Below are positions 1 to 9,884 of a stretch of DNA of 64,000 nucleotides, piece after piece. Below the pieces are notes generated by a model. The model was not told the origin of the DNA. It made no database searches and worked only from the letters and a program-made list of their open reading frames with translations. The position numbers and the translations under genes were made by a program. Each line of letters begins with the position of its first letter. Position 1 is the stretch's first letter. This DNA is from Chlorobiaceae bacterium. Its GTDB lineage: Bacteria; Bacteroidota; Chlorobiia; Chlorobiales; Chlorobiaceae. The stretch covers positions 148,037-212,036 of the forward strand of contig JAAXWO010000002.1 of the NCBI GenBank assembly GCA_013334965.1. Reading direction: 5' to 3'.

Positions 1-2
1 GA

Positions 3-680
3 ACGCCTGAAGGACTTGTCATAACCTCGTTCACCGAGCGTGAAGATACCCGTGACGTCATCATTTCCAAGTCTGGAAAAGGCATCAAGGACCTTCCGCC
101 GAACGCCAGGATGGCAACAAGCTCGCTCCGCAGGATGTCGCAGCTCCTGAGCATGCGTCCCGACCTGCAGATCCTCGATATCAGGGGCAACCTGAATACC
201 CGCTTCAAGAAGTTCGATGACGGCGAATTCGATGCCATGATGCTTGCCTATGCCGGTGTCTTCCGCCTTGAGTTCAGCGACCGCATCTCTGAAATCCTGT
301 CGCACGAAGTGATGCTTCCCGCCGTCGGTCAGGGTGCGCTCGGCATCGAGACCCGTACGGACGACGCTGAGACCAGGGAGATCGTCAGGGTGCTCAACGA
401 CGGCAACACTGAAATCTGCTGCCGCGCAGAACGCTCGCTTCTCAGGCACCTGCAGGGCGGATGCCAGATCCCGATCGGATGTTACGGTTCATACGTCGCA
501 GGCACGCTGAAGCTGCTGGCCTATGTCGGTTCTGTGGACGGCAAAACCGCCATACGCAACGAAGTTACCAGGGCAGTCAGCACTCCTGAAGAGGCAGAGG
601 CTGTCGGTATTGAACTTGCCGAAATCCTGTTGTCGATGGGTGCGGAAAAGATTCTTGCCGATATCCGCAAAACCCGCTGA
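3..680 (+). CDS. hemC: Porphobilinogen deaminase (hydroxymethylbilane synthase), 5' end outside the window
   Basis: It polymerises four porphobilinogen molecules into hydroxymethylbilane in the cytoplasm, on the route to heme and bacteriochlorophyll. The frame is open from base 3 and already reads as family sequence (REDTRD, then the TSSLRR phosphate/substrate-binding stretch), so the ATG at 111 is internal and the true start lies upstream of the window. The cofactor-carrying cysteine is present in GGCQIPIG, where the dipyrromethane primer attaches. About 225 residues are visible, roughly the C-terminal two thirds of the usual 300-320. The stop overlaps the start of hemD by one base (TGATG), which indicates translational coupling. 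Confidence 0.97.
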   Translation, partial: TPEGLVITSFTEREDTRDVIISKSGKGIKDLPPNARMATSSLRRMSQLLSMRPDLQILDIRGNLNTRFKKFDDGEFDAMMLAYAGVFRLEFSDRISEILSHEVMLPAVGQGALGIETRTDDAETREIVRVLNDGNTEICCRAERSLLRHLQGGCQIPIGCYGSYVAGTLKLLAYVGSVDGKTAIRNEVTRAVSTPEEAEAVGIELAEILLSMGAEKILADIRKTR

Positions 681-1420
681 TGAAAACAGTTCTCGTTACC
701 CGCCCGAAACATCAGGCTGAGCCTTTTGTCAGGGAGCTTGAGCAGTACGGCCTGAACGCGGTTGTCTTCCCGACAATCGAGATCAGGCCGGTTGCCGGCT
801 GGAGAGTACCAGACCTAAGCCGGTTCTCCGGCATCTTCTTTACCAGTCCCAACAGCGTCCAGTTCTTCCTTGAGAGACTCCTTGCCGAATCAAGGGAGGA
901 GCTTGACAATCTCAGGCGCCTCAAAGTCTGGGCCGTTGGAAAAACGACCTCTGCCGACCTCGAAAAGCACGGCATCGTCACTGAACCAATTCCCAAGATT
1001 GCCGATGCAGTCAATCTCATGGCCGGGATCGACCCCAGAGCCATTGAGGGTAAAACCATCCTTTTCGTAAGGGGAAACCTTTCGCTGGGCACAATTCCGA
1101 AACTGATCGCCGAACGCGGCGGAAGGTGTGAGGAACTGACCGTGTACGACAACATCCAGCCATCCCAGGAGGATACCGAACAGGTCAGGAGCATGCTGCT
1201 GGGCGGGAAACTCGACTGCCTGTCCTTCACCAGCCCTTCGACTGCGATCAACTTTTTTGAGGCCATGGGCTCCAAGGCTTTGCCTGAAGGCGTACTCATC
1301 GCAGCCATTGGCACAACCACCTCCGGTGCACTCGAAAAACTCGGCATCAAGGTCGACATCATCCCCGAATATTTCGACGGCCCGAACTTCGCAAAAGCGA
1401 TCGCCAAAGCACTGAACTGA
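680..1420 (+). CDS. hemD: Uroporphyrinogen-III synthase
   Basis: It closes and inverts ring D of hydroxymethylbilane to give uroporphyrinogen III. The protein has 246 residues, normal for HemD. It opens with [17 protein letters not shown], the usual first strand of the two-domain fold, and contains the conserved F-T-S-P-N-S and S-F-T-S-P-S-T segments of the two half-domains. HemD proteins diverge strongly in sequence, so the call rests on these segments together with the one-base overlap with hemC. It is probably the last gene of a hemA-hemC-hemD type operon that begins left of the window. Confidence 0.93.
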   Translation: MKTVLVTRPKHQAEPFVRELEQYGLNAVVFPTIEIRPVAGWRVPDLSRFSGIFFTSPNSVQFFLERLLAESREELDNLRRLKVWAVGKTTSADLEKHGIVTEPIPKIADAVNLMAGIDPRAIEGKTILFVRGNLSLGTIPKLIAERGGRCEELTVYDNIQPSQEDTEQVRSMLLGGKLDCLSFTSPSTAINFFEAMGSKALPEGVLIAAIGTTTSGALEKLGIKVDIIPEYFDGPNFAKAIAKALN

Positions 1421-1769
1421 TCTCGAAGCGAACACTCCCCTATCTCTTTTCCGACCTCACGAACTCTTTACCCCGGCATCAGCCATGATATCTGACTGAA
1501 GTCCGGATTGGTTTTGTTTATCAGACAATATAAAGTTGATATTCAGCAAGGCTTTAACCTTGAGGGCATAAATTTCCCGGATGTTCTTCAGTTTGAAGCT
1601 GGCTCATAAGTCAAGGACTGGCTCATTGAACCCCGGGAGCCCCAGGGTGTTGGCGTTCCTGTTTTTTCTTTTGACAGCCTCATGGACTCCCCAAATAATA
1701 AATCTTCGGGCTGGAGCCCAATATCATCCAGGCAGCAGAAGGGGATAACAATGCGGGCGCAAGGCCGGT
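1421..1769. other. Intergenic region between hemD and a convergent membrane protein gene
   Basis: No convincing gene is present. The short reading frames here lack family features. The stretch holds fragments of the dispersed repeat described at 1629-1729. I see no strong U-tract terminator for hemD. Confidence 0.5.
1629..1729 (+). repeat. Fragments of a dispersed intergenic repeat
   Basis: Positions 1641-1684 (CCCAGGG, then TTGGCGTTCCTG, a T-rich tract and AGCCTCAT) match the middle of the two 265-bp repeats at 35216 and 36015. Positions 1706-1729 (TCGGGCTGGAGCCCAATATC and on) nearly match 22411-22434. The copy is incomplete and looks decayed. Confidence 0.6.
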
Positions 1770-2336
1770 TCATTCCACGTCCGGGATATCGTCGATCAGA
1801 TATCCGATCCGTATAACCTCAGGCGGAGGAACAAACTCCTCCTCCTCTACCTTTGGAGCGGGCGGAGCAGCAACAGCCAAGGCGGGGGCAACCGCCCGAA
1901 CAGGTTCAGGGGTTTGTGGAAAAAGGGGCAACTGCAGGGTTTCGATAATGGCTATGTCAACGCCATTATCTGAGCCATCCTCTTCGACCACAGAATGAAT
2001 ATTATCGGAAATGGCAATGTTGTCAACCTGTTGAGACCGGGACCTTGAAGTCGCCTTCGACGAACCAGAACTTCTTGATGATCGGGATCGCCCGCCCTTC
2101 GAGCCATAACCGGCCATCTCCCTCTCGATAGATTCGCGAACCGAATCCTCGACCTCGATCCGTATGGCGTGCAGAAGCTGGATCGATTCAGCACGATGCT
2201 CCGCCATTTCACGACGCAGCACGTTACCCGTCTTTTCGATCTCATTTCGTTCCCGACCCGGCCATCCGGTAACCATCATGGCGACGATTGCAATAAGCAG
2301 CAACAGGATAATGATCAGCAGTATCGTCGTCAGCAT
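1770..2336 (-). CDS. Single-pass membrane protein of unknown function
   Basis: I do not recognise a family. The 188-residue protein starts with a very hydrophobic helix (residues 2-25, LTTILLIIILLLL and on), followed by a charged segment that could form a coiled coil (about 28-75). A serine/arginine-rich linker follows (about 80-105), then an acidic, proline/alanine-rich tail ending in an I-R-I-G-Y-L-I-D-D-I motif. It is probably anchored in the inner membrane by its N-terminus. The ATG overlaps the stop codon of the upstream phosphatase gene by one base, so the two are cotranslated. The function cannot be inferred from the sequence. Confidence 0.7.
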   Translation of the reverse strand: MLTTILLIIILLLLIAIVAMMVTGWPGRERNEIEKTGNVLRREMAEHRAESIQLLHAIRIEVEDSVRESIEREMAGYGSKGGRSRSSRSSGSSKATSRSRSQQVDNIAISDNIHSVVEEDGSDNGVDIAIIETLQLPLFPQTPEPVRAVAPALAVAAPPAPKVEEEEFVPPPEVIRIGYLIDDIPDVE

Positions 2337-3109
2337 CAGCAGCTCTCCCTGTTGTCGATGGCGTCGATAAGCATCCTGCCCATCTGCATGTTGGCGCTGA
2401 CGAGCCCCGCTCCCGATATCGTCGTCCTGCCGAGGTAATCAAAACTGCACCCACCGGCTTCAGAGACGATCGGAATGATCGCGGCGCAGTCCCAGGGGCT
2501 CATGATCTTGTCGACCGCGACCTCTGCCCGCCCTGATGCGACAAGCATGTGGCCGTAGCAGTCGCCCCACCCCCGAACCAGGCCGGCGGTTGAACGCAGC
2601 ATGTCGACAGGATGCGTTGACGGCGGATCGAGGAGATACTCCTTTTCGGTAAACACAACCGTGGCTTCAGCCACCTCAGAGATCGAAGAAACGACCAGTC
2701 TCGAACCGTTGACGAAAGCCCCGCACCCGGTCTCGGCATGGTAAAGTTCGCCGAGCGCCGGGAAATTGATGGCGCCGAGCCTTGGCTCGCCATCGACTTC
2801 AAGCGCGATCATCACGCCGTAGAGCGGAACTCCGTGAATGAAAGACCTGGTTCCGTCGATCGGATCGATGATCCAGCGTCTGCCGCTTCCCGAAGGGCGC
2901 TCGTCGAACTCCTCCCCGAAAAGCCCGTCATCCGGATACTTCGCGGCAATGCCTCCGCGGATAAGCTCCTCCGCCTTACGGTCAGCCTCGGTAACCGGGG
3001 TATCGTCACGTTTCGAAAAGACCTGAAGCGACTTTCGACCGAAATAGTCGAGCGTAAGCCGTCCGGCCTTTTCAGCCATTTCAATCGCAAGCTGGAGTTC
3101 AGGAGACAT
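2336..3109 (-). CDS. Inositol monophosphatase family enzyme, probable histidinol-phosphatase
   Basis: This is a Mg-dependent phosphomonoesterase of the IMPase/HisN family. The metal-binding motifs are all present: GEE after the first domain, W-I-I-D-P-I-D-G-T, and the C-terminal S-P-W-D-C-A. I chose the ATG at 3109 (protein starts MSPELQLAIEMAEKAG, 257 residues) because family homology begins there; the frame stays open to 3289 but the extension is unlike any family member. Several bacteria use this family for the histidinol-phosphate step of histidine synthesis, which is the likeliest role, but inositol phosphate or PAP phosphatase activity cannot be excluded from motifs alone. Confidence 0.85.
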   Translation of the reverse strand: MSPELQLAIEMAEKAGRLTLDYFGRKSLQVFSKRDDTPVTEADRKAEELIRGGIAAKYPDDGLFGEEFDERPSGSGRRWIIDPIDGTRSFIHGVPLYGVMIALEVDGEPRLGAINFPALGELYHAETGCGAFVNGSRLVVSSISEVAEATVVFTEKEYLLDPPSTHPVDMLRSTAGLVRGWGDCYGHMLVASGRAEVAVDKIMSPWDCAAIIPIVSEAGGCSFDYLGRTTISGAGLVSANMQMGRMLIDAIDNRESC

Positions 3110-3260
3110 TGGGCAGACGTTGTTAAGTATTGCGTGCTTCGTTCGTTGAGAGAATATAATCATCGAAAGCCGAACGAAGCCATGCCGCCCGAAAAATGTC
3201 CCGACAAGCTCATGACCGGCAGTAAAATAGGATTTATGGAGGCTCCCTTCACGATGTTGA

Positions 3261-4295
<1,035 letters not shown>

Positions 4296-4324
4296 GCGTC
4301 AGAAAAAGAGGTCGACGAACATTC

Positions 4325-4363
4325 GCCCGGCGTGCCGTAAAGGTTTGCGCCGGGCTTTTTTTT
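4325..4363 (+). terminator. Rho-independent terminator of hemB
   Basis: A perfect 8-bp GC stem (GCCCGGCG / CGCCGGGC) is followed by eight T residues, 30 bases after the hemB stop and just before aroC. Confidence 0.92.
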
Positions 4364-4377
4364 AATCCAGGAACATT

Positions 4378-5568
4378 ATGATACGCTACTTCACCGCAGG
4401 CGAATCGCACGGCCCGGCACTTTCGGCGATCGTCGAAGGCCTCCCCGCCGGCATCGGTCTGACCGAAATCGACATCAACAGCCAGCTTGCCAGGCGACAG
4501 CAGGGCCACGGACGCGGCGGGCGAATGAAGATCGAAACCGACAAGGCTGAAGTGCTTTCAGGTTTACGGTTCGGCAAAACCATCGGCTCCCCTGTCTCAC
4601 TCCTCATCAGGAACCGCGACTGGGAGAACTGGACCACGCAGATGTCGCAGTTCGAAGACCACTCGGAAGAAGTCTCGAAGATCACCATCCCGAGACCCGG
4701 ACATGCCGACCTTACCGGGTTCGTCAAATACGGATTCGACGACATCAGGCCGGTCATCGACCGCTCCTCAGCCCGTGAAACTGCCGCTCGCGTAGCCGCA
4801 GGATCGCTTTCCAGAGCGTTTCTCAGACAGCTCGGCATCGAGATCGGGAGCTACATCTCGACGATCGGCCCTGCATCGGAAGCCGCACCTCCTGCCGTCC
4901 TGAAAGAGCTGCTCGCTGCAGGCGCAGAAAGCCTTGCCGCTGCTGCTGACCGGTCACCGGTTCGCATGCTCGACAGCAAGGCTGAAGCTGACGCTGTCGC
5001 AGCAATCGACCAGGCAAAAGAGGAGGGCGACACCCTCGGCGGCATCATCGAAATCTACATCACCGGTGTGCCCCCTGGATTCGGGAGCTACGTACAGCAC
5101 GACAGGCGGCTCGACGCTGCCCTCGCAGCAGCGATCATCTCCATTCAGGCCATCAAGGGCGTAGAGATCGGCACAGCCTTCGAAAACGCACACAAACCCG
5201 GTTCTCAGGTTCATGACGAACTCTTCGCGGGAGGCGACAAGGGATTAAGAAGGGAAACAAACCGCGCTGGCGGAATTGAAGGAAGCATGTCGAACGGTCA
5301 GCCGATCCATATCAGGGCTGCAATGAAACCGATATCGTCGCTGCTCACCCCGCTTCGCTCGTTCGACCTCGCCACCATGGAGGCGCTCCAGTCGCGATTC
5401 GAAAGAAGCGACAACTGCGCCGTCCCGGCAGCAGGCGTCGTAGCGGAAGCGATGGTCGCTCCGGTCATCGCCAACGCCCTGCTTGAAAAGATTGGCGGCG
5501 ACCACATGCATGAGATAAAAAAGCGCCTCGATGAATATCGGGAAGAGCTGAAAAGACGATTTACGTAG
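4378..5568 (+). CDS. aroC: Chorismate synthase
   Basis: It is the last enzyme of the shikimate pathway, an FMN-dependent anti-1,4-elimination giving chorismate. The 396-residue protein begins MIRYFTAGESHGPAL, with the signature GESHG, and has R-P-G-H-A-D-L-T-G and the R-S-S-A-R-E-T segment. The length fits the larger bacterial subclass. The start lies only 15 bases after the hemB terminator, so its promoter is probably within the end of hemB or it depends on readthrough. The product feeds trpE elsewhere in this window. Confidence 0.97.
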   Translation: MIRYFTAGESHGPALSAIVEGLPAGIGLTEIDINSQLARRQQGHGRGGRMKIETDKAEVLSGLRFGKTIGSPVSLLIRNRDWENWTTQMSQFEDHSEEVSKITIPRPGHADLTGFVKYGFDDIRPVIDRSSARETAARVAAGSLSRAFLRQLGIEIGSYISTIGPASEAAPPAVLKELLAAGAESLAAAADRSPVRMLDSKAEADAVAAIDQAKEEGDTLGGIIEIYITGVPPGFGSYVQHDRRLDAALAAAIISIQAIKGVEIGTAFENAHKPGSQVHDELFAGGDKGLRRETNRAGGIEGSMSNGQPIHIRAAMKPISSLLTPLRSFDLATMEALQSRFERSDNCAVPAAGVVAEAMVAPVIANALLEKIGGDHMHEIKKRLDEYREELKRRFT

Positions 5569-5569
5569 G

Positions 5570-5606
5570 AAACGTGACGCGTGACGGTCGTTACACGTCA
5601 CGTTTT
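5570..5606. terminator. Bidirectional terminator between aroC and cysE
   Basis: A 10-bp inverted repeat (AAACGTGACG / CGTCACGTTT) lies between two convergent genes, with A- and T-rich flanks on both sides. Confidence 0.75.
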
Positions 5607-5611
5607 AAGCG

Positions 5612-6409
5612 TCACGACTTCCCCTTCTCCGTGAAAACCAGTCTCTGGTTCATGTCGAGAGCCGGTTCAGGGACCTCCGTCCGGCCGACGATATGGGCCG
5701 GCACACCGGCGACCGTATAGTGGGCAGGAACGTCGTCGAGCACCACGCTTCCTGCTCCTACCTTGGCTCCCTCCCCGATCCGGATATTGCCGAGAATCTT
5801 AGCTCCGGCTCCGATCATCACCGACTTGCCGACCTTCGGATGACGGTCGCCGGTCTCCTTGCCGGTACCGCCGAGCGTCACCTCATGCAGAAGCGACACG
5901 TTATCCTCAACCACTGCTGTTTCGCCGATAACGAGGCTTGTGGCATGATCGAGCAGGATCCCCTTACCGATCACAGCCGCCGGATGGATGTCGACCGCAA
6001 ACACCTCGGAAATGCGATTCTGAAGGAAGTGGGCCAACGACCTTCGATTATTGGTCCATAACCAGTGGGCGAGCCTGTAGGACTGAAGCGCCTGGTAGCC
6101 CTTCAGGAAAAGCATGATCTCGAAATAGTTGACGGCTGCCGGATCACGCTGCTGGGTAGCGATGAGATCGCAGACCGCAAACTCTATGGCATCGGGGCTC
6201 TGGAGATAATATCCTTCGAACAGTTCCTGAAGTACCTGTGGCGGGAAATGCTTCGAACCGAGCTTGACGGAAAGAAGCATGGCCAGAGCAGGGGCAAATT
6301 CCGGATAACGCAGAATATGCTGTTCGAGAAAAATGCGGATTTCAGGCTCGTGTTCGCATTCGCGCTGAGCCTCCCCGTGAATTGTTGACCAGATATCCTG
6401 TATCTTCAT
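5612..6409 (-). CDS. cysE: Serine O-acetyltransferase
   Basis: It acetylates L-serine with acetyl-CoA to give O-acetylserine, the carbon skeleton for cysteine. The 265 residues show the alpha-helical N-terminal domain (about 1-130) and the left-handed beta-helix of hexapeptide repeats (about 140-245). Recognisable parts are I-H-P-A-A-V-I-G-K-G, the D-H-A-T catalytic region and the G-D-R-H-P-K-V-G loop. The C-terminal tail may carry cysteine feedback sensitivity. It is convergent with aroC and sits alone on this strand. Confidence 0.95.
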   Translation of the reverse strand: MKIQDIWSTIHGEAQRECEHEPEIRIFLEQHILRYPEFAPALAMLLSVKLGSKHFPPQVLQELFEGYYLQSPDAIEFAVCDLIATQQRDPAAVNYFEIMLFLKGYQALQSYRLAHWLWTNNRRSLAHFLQNRISEVFAVDIHPAAVIGKGILLDHATSLVIGETAVVEDNVSLLHEVTLGGTGKETGDRHPKVGKSVMIGAGAKILGNIRIGEGAKVGAGSVVLDDVPAHYTVAGVPAHIVGRTEVPEPALDMNQRLVFTEKGKS

Positions 6410-6715
6410 AACCTTGTATTGGGAACATTACTGCAAAACAGCCATCCAAGACCCGAGACTATATCAATAGCCCCCGGGCCGCTAAACGTTTCACCCTATC
6501 CCTGCCTCAATCGGATTTCGAACGAGGTACCGGAAAGCGGCTGACTGTCAAATGTAAAAAAATCGCAGCAATAGCCTGCGCAAACTCATCTCCGTCGCTG
6601 CGATTTCTTTCTGCAGACCATTGCAAGAGCCTTACGCACGAAGCTCATGCAATTATGGAAAAAATTATGTACACTTCGCTTGACATTTACCTGAACCTGA
6701 TACCGACGGACTGTT
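6410..6715. other. Divergent intergenic region between cysE and queD
   Basis: No gene. An inverted repeat (AAATCGCAGC at 6560-6569, GCTGCGATTT at 6597-6606, 27-base loop) ends in a T-rich stretch and could be a terminator or a leader structure. No known riboswitch consensus was recognised. Confidence 0.5.
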
Positions 6716-7141
6716 ATGCTCATTTCAAGGAAAATCGAGATCGACTACGGCCATACCCTGCCGAACAGCTTCTCATTCTGCAACCAGCTTCACGGACACA
6801 GGGGCGTGATCGTCGCGACTGTCGAAGGAGCGGTCAACGATCTTGAGGGCCACGCAGAAGAGGGGATGGTCATGGATTTCAAGTTCCTGCACAAAACGAT
6901 GGTCGAACAGATCCATGACAAACTCGACCACGGATTCGCCATATGGAAAAACGACCACCAGGACCTTGAATTCATTCTCAAACGCAATAAACGGGTACTG
7001 GTAACCGACGAGCCCCCAACTGCCGAGTGCCTTGCGAAATGGGCCTACAACCAGCTTCTGCACAACCTCCCCGAAGGCGTGAAGCTGAAAAACCTCCGCT
7101 GGTACGAAACCCCGAACAACTGGGCCGACTACGAAGGATAA
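6716..7141 (+). CDS. queD: 6-carboxy-5,6,7,8-tetrahydropterin synthase / PTPS family protein
   Basis: This zinc enzyme of the PTPS fold normally converts 7,8-dihydroneopterin triphosphate to 6-carboxytetrahydropterin for queuosine synthesis. The catalytic cysteine and zinc histidines are seen in F-C-N-Q-L-H-G-H-R-G (residues about 22-31), and a later D-H-G segment and a C-terminal glutamate region are present. The length of 141 residues is slightly above the usual 120. No other queuosine gene is in the window, so a pterin-related PTPS role cannot be ruled out. It ends at a bidirectional terminator. Confidence 0.88.
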   Translation: MLISRKIEIDYGHTLPNSFSFCNQLHGHRGVIVATVEGAVNDLEGHAEEGMVMDFKFLHKTMVEQIHDKLDHGFAIWKNDHQDLEFILKRNKRVLVTDEPPTAECLAKWAYNQLLHNLPEGVKLKNLRWYETPNNWADYEG

Positions 7142-7172
7142 TGGAAAAGAACATCGCCGGTGAATACGGCAC

Positions 7173-7204
7173 AAAAAAAGCCTGAGAATCCTCAGGCTTT
7201 TTTA
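7173..7204. terminator. Bidirectional terminator between queD and the tolC-like gene
   Basis: A 7-bp stem GCCTGAG / CTCAGGC with loop AATC is preceded by seven A and followed by six T, so it works for both convergent genes. Confidence 0.92.
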
Positions 7205-7223
7205 TTGATACTCGAAAGCTCGT

Positions 7224-8558
7224 TTATTTTACCGAACTCAGCCATCCATTGACCATGTCAATATCCGAAGCCGAGAGAGTACCGGCGCTTTGTTTCAGCA
7301 TCAGGGTGTTGAGGATATACTGATAACGGGACTTTGCGAGGTTCCGACGGCTTTCCAGAAGCTTGCGTTCAGCCTCCAGAACATCGACGTTGCTGCGCAG
7401 TCCGGCCGTGAATCCTTTTTGCGTCCCGGTGAACGCAATTTCCTGGGACTTCATCGCCTGCTCGTATGCCTGGATCTGGGCAATGCTGGTATTGACACTG
7501 TTGAAATAACGGCGAACATCTGACTCCACAGCCCGCTCCTGACCAGTGAACTGTTCACCGGCCTTCACCCACTTGGCACGTGCCTGCCTGATCGAAGCAC
7601 TGTTGTAACCTCCGGTATAAATGGGCACGTTCACCTGTAAAGCAACGGAATAGGTATCGTAAGTCGAACCGATCGTGTAGTTGTTTTCACTCTCGGAATA
7701 GTTTCTGCCGCCGATCAGGTCAAGGGTAGGCAAACGCATTGCCCGTTGTTTATCGATCTCACGTTTCGCGATAATGATCTCCTGTCTGGCTGATGCAAGC
7801 ATGGGATTGCCGGACTGGGAAATCGCTATCCACTCCTCGACACTTGCCGGAGACGGCTTCTTTAATTCGAGTTTTTCAGGGGCCAGTCGGCATAGCTGGT
7901 CAGGATATACCCCGATAAGGTCTTCAAGCTCACGGCGGCTGAACTCCACACCGTTATTGATATCGACACCTTCGGCTATAGCCATGTCATGGTTTGCTTG
8001 AGCCTCCTTGACCTCGGTGATGGTCCCGAAGCCATTGTCGAAACGCCGTTTGGCTTGCTGTAACTGTTCCTTTGCAGCCTGAATGTGGGCCTTGCTGAAC
8101 GCAAGGTTATCCTCGGCATAAAGCGCGTTGCAGTATGCTTCGGTGATTCTGACGATCAGGCTTACCTCTTCCTTCCGGAGGTCGGAATCGCTCTTGGCCA
8201 TCATTGCCTTGGACTGGTTGTATTCGGCAACGTTAGAAATGTTCAAAAGCGACTGGCGCAACGATACGCCATAATTCATCGTGTTGTAATACTGGGTCGG
8301 ATCAAGCCCGTTTCTGGAACCGTGCTGGGTGGAATTCCTTCCCCGGCTTCCACTGGAACGCACGCTTGGGAGAAACGCTGCCCCGGCTTTTTTGACCTCC
8401 TCCTGATAAACCAGATTGTCAGCCCTCGCGACCCGATACCTTGAGTCATAATCGACTGCCTTCTGGTAAGCTGACGACAGGCTAACCGTCTCGGCATGTG
8501 ACGCATGCGAAACGACCATCCCAAAAGCAATCATCGTGCCAATCAACATCTTCTTCAT
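7224..8558 (-). CDS. TolC family outer membrane channel of type I secretion system 1
   Basis: This is an outer membrane/periplasmic channel-tunnel subunit. A signal peptide is present (MKKMLIGTMIAFGMVVSHASHA). Two TolC-type repeats of coiled-coil helices follow, including the typical N-terminal L-S-S-A-Y-Q-K-A-V-D-Y-D and E-V-K-E-A-Q-A helix signatures. The start at 8558 is preferred over 8573 because AAGGGG lies six bases upstream of it. It is the last gene of a four-gene operon (ABC, ABC, HlyD, TolC), the order of AprDEF/PrtDEF protease and adhesin exporters. Confidence 0.92.
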   Translation of the reverse strand: MKKMLIGTMIAFGMVVSHASHAETVSLSSAYQKAVDYDSRYRVARADNLVYQEEVKKAGAAFLPSVRSSGSRGRNSTQHGSRNGLDPTQYYNTMNYGVSLRQSLLNISNVAEYNQSKAMMAKSDSDLRKEEVSLIVRITEAYCNALYAEDNLAFSKAHIQAAKEQLQQAKRRFDNGFGTITEVKEAQANHDMAIAEGVDINNGVEFSRRELEDLIGVYPDQLCRLAPEKLELKKPSPASVEEWIAISQSGNPMLASARQEIIIAKREIDKQRAMRLPTLDLIGGRNYSESENNYTIGSTYDTYSVALQVNVPIYTGGYNSASIRQARAKWVKAGEQFTGQERAVESDVRRYFNSVNTSIAQIQAYEQAMKSQEIAFTGTQKGFTAGLRSNVDVLEAERKLLESRRNLAKSRYQYILNTLMLKQSAGTLSASDIDMVNGWLSSVK

Positions 8559-8675
8559 CGGTATCCCCTTCATAGTTCAACGATTAGCATTGCCCTGCCT
8601 CTGCATTGATGTACAAAACACTGCAGAATCCATTTTTTCTTCATTTTGTGCTTGCCGCATAGCCCCGACTGCAAC

Positions 8676-9851
8676 CTATTCCTCTTTCATCGAAACGTTT
8701 ATACGCTTGATGAGCGGATCGATCAGGTAGGTCAGGAGCGAACGTTCACCGGTCTTGATGACCACCTGTACTGGCATGCCCGGCTGCATCTGCCGATGCC
8801 CAAGCGATTTCAATCCCTCAGGGGTTACTGACACTCGGGCAAGATAATAGGTTGCCCCCGGCTGAGCCGGATTCATCTGCGGATCGGCAATAATGTCTTT
8901 CGACACCGAATCAACAGTACCCTGAACGACAAGCTGCGGAGAGTGTGCGAATGAGGAGAAACTCACGCTGACCGGCAAACCTTTGCGGATACTGTCGATC
9001 AGGTGCGGCGCTACCTTGGCATCGATGAGAAGCCCCTCGCTGCTCGGCACGATATCCATAATCTTCTGGCCAGGCTGTATAACTGCCCCGACAGTCTGCA
9101 CCTGCAGACCGACCACCTGCCCTGAAGCGGGAGAGCGAATCTCGGTTTCTGCCAACTCCTCAGCAAGCGCACGGCTCTTTTCAGCGTCAGCCTCGACCTC
9201 ACGCTGCATTTGCGCAAGTTCCGAAGCGGTATTGCTCCTGAATTCAGAGATTTTCAACTCAACCTCACGCTGCTGGTTTCTGGGAGCATAACCCTCCTTT
9301 ACCAGCGAGCTTATGCCCGACAACTGCTCATTGAGGATGCCCAGCGTCCGTCGGCGGGCAAGAAACAGCTCTTTCTGATTCTGCATGTTCTGGTTGACGA
9401 GCGCCTTGTCTGGATCGTTCAGAAGATCTTTATGGAAGGATATCGAACCTGCGCCGCGCATCTCGGCGTTCAATCGGTCAGCAGCAGCCCGTATGCTCAG
9501 ATAGTGCTGGTGAACCTCATCATATCGTGCCTTGGCCGTCTGCCTGTCAAGGGTGATGAGCACGTCTCCCTGCTGGACCATCTGTCCTTCCTTGACATAC
9601 ACCTTCTCAACCTGGCCGCCGCGAAGGTTTTCGACCACCTTTCGCTTGGTTGCTATGCTGACCAGGCCCTGACAGGGAACGCCTTCGTCAAGGGGAGCCA
9701 AGGCTGCCCAAAGAAGAAATCCACCGAACCCTATCAGCAGGATCCAGACACCCAGCCGAACCGGACTTCGAGTGTCACGATACGATGCCCCTGCTGTTTC
9801 TGCACCTTCTTCGTTCTGAAGAGCGCTTCTTTTGCTGCCGAAAATGCTCAT
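8676..9851 (-). CDS. HlyD/AprE-type membrane fusion protein of type I secretion system 1
   Basis: This periplasmic adaptor links the inner membrane ATPases to TolC. The 391-residue protein has one N-terminal transmembrane helix (about 33-52, LGVWILLIGFGGFLLWAALAPL), a biotinyl-lipoyl-like half motif around residues 75-105, a long coiled-coil hairpin (about 110-235), the second lipoyl half, and a C-terminal beta-barrel domain ending V-V-I-K-T-G-E-R. This is the PrtE/AprE arrangement. It lies 33 bp after the second ATPase gene in the same operon. Confidence 0.93.
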   Translation of the reverse strand: MSIFGSKRSALQNEEGAETAGASYRDTRSPVRLGVWILLIGFGGFLLWAALAPLDEGVPCQGLVSIATKRKVVENLRGGQVEKVYVKEGQMVQQGDVLITLDRQTAKARYDEVHQHYLSIRAAADRLNAEMRGAGSISFHKDLLNDPDKALVNQNMQNQKELFLARRRTLGILNEQLSGISSLVKEGYAPRNQQREVELKISEFRSNTASELAQMQREVEADAEKSRALAEELAETEIRSPASGQVVGLQVQTVGAVIQPGQKIMDIVPSSEGLLIDAKVAPHLIDSIRKGLPVSVSFSSFAHSPQLVVQGTVDSVSKDIIADPQMNPAQPGATYYLARVSVTPEGLKSLGHRQMQPGMPVQVVIKTGERSLLTYLIDPLIKRINVSMKEE

Positions 9852-9884
9852 TATGGTCTTTTAGTACGTTTTTCAAAATTATTG

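Noticed and set aside
111..680. hemC starting at the first ATG
   Set aside because: Family sequence is present in frame before it from base 3, so this is an internal methionine.
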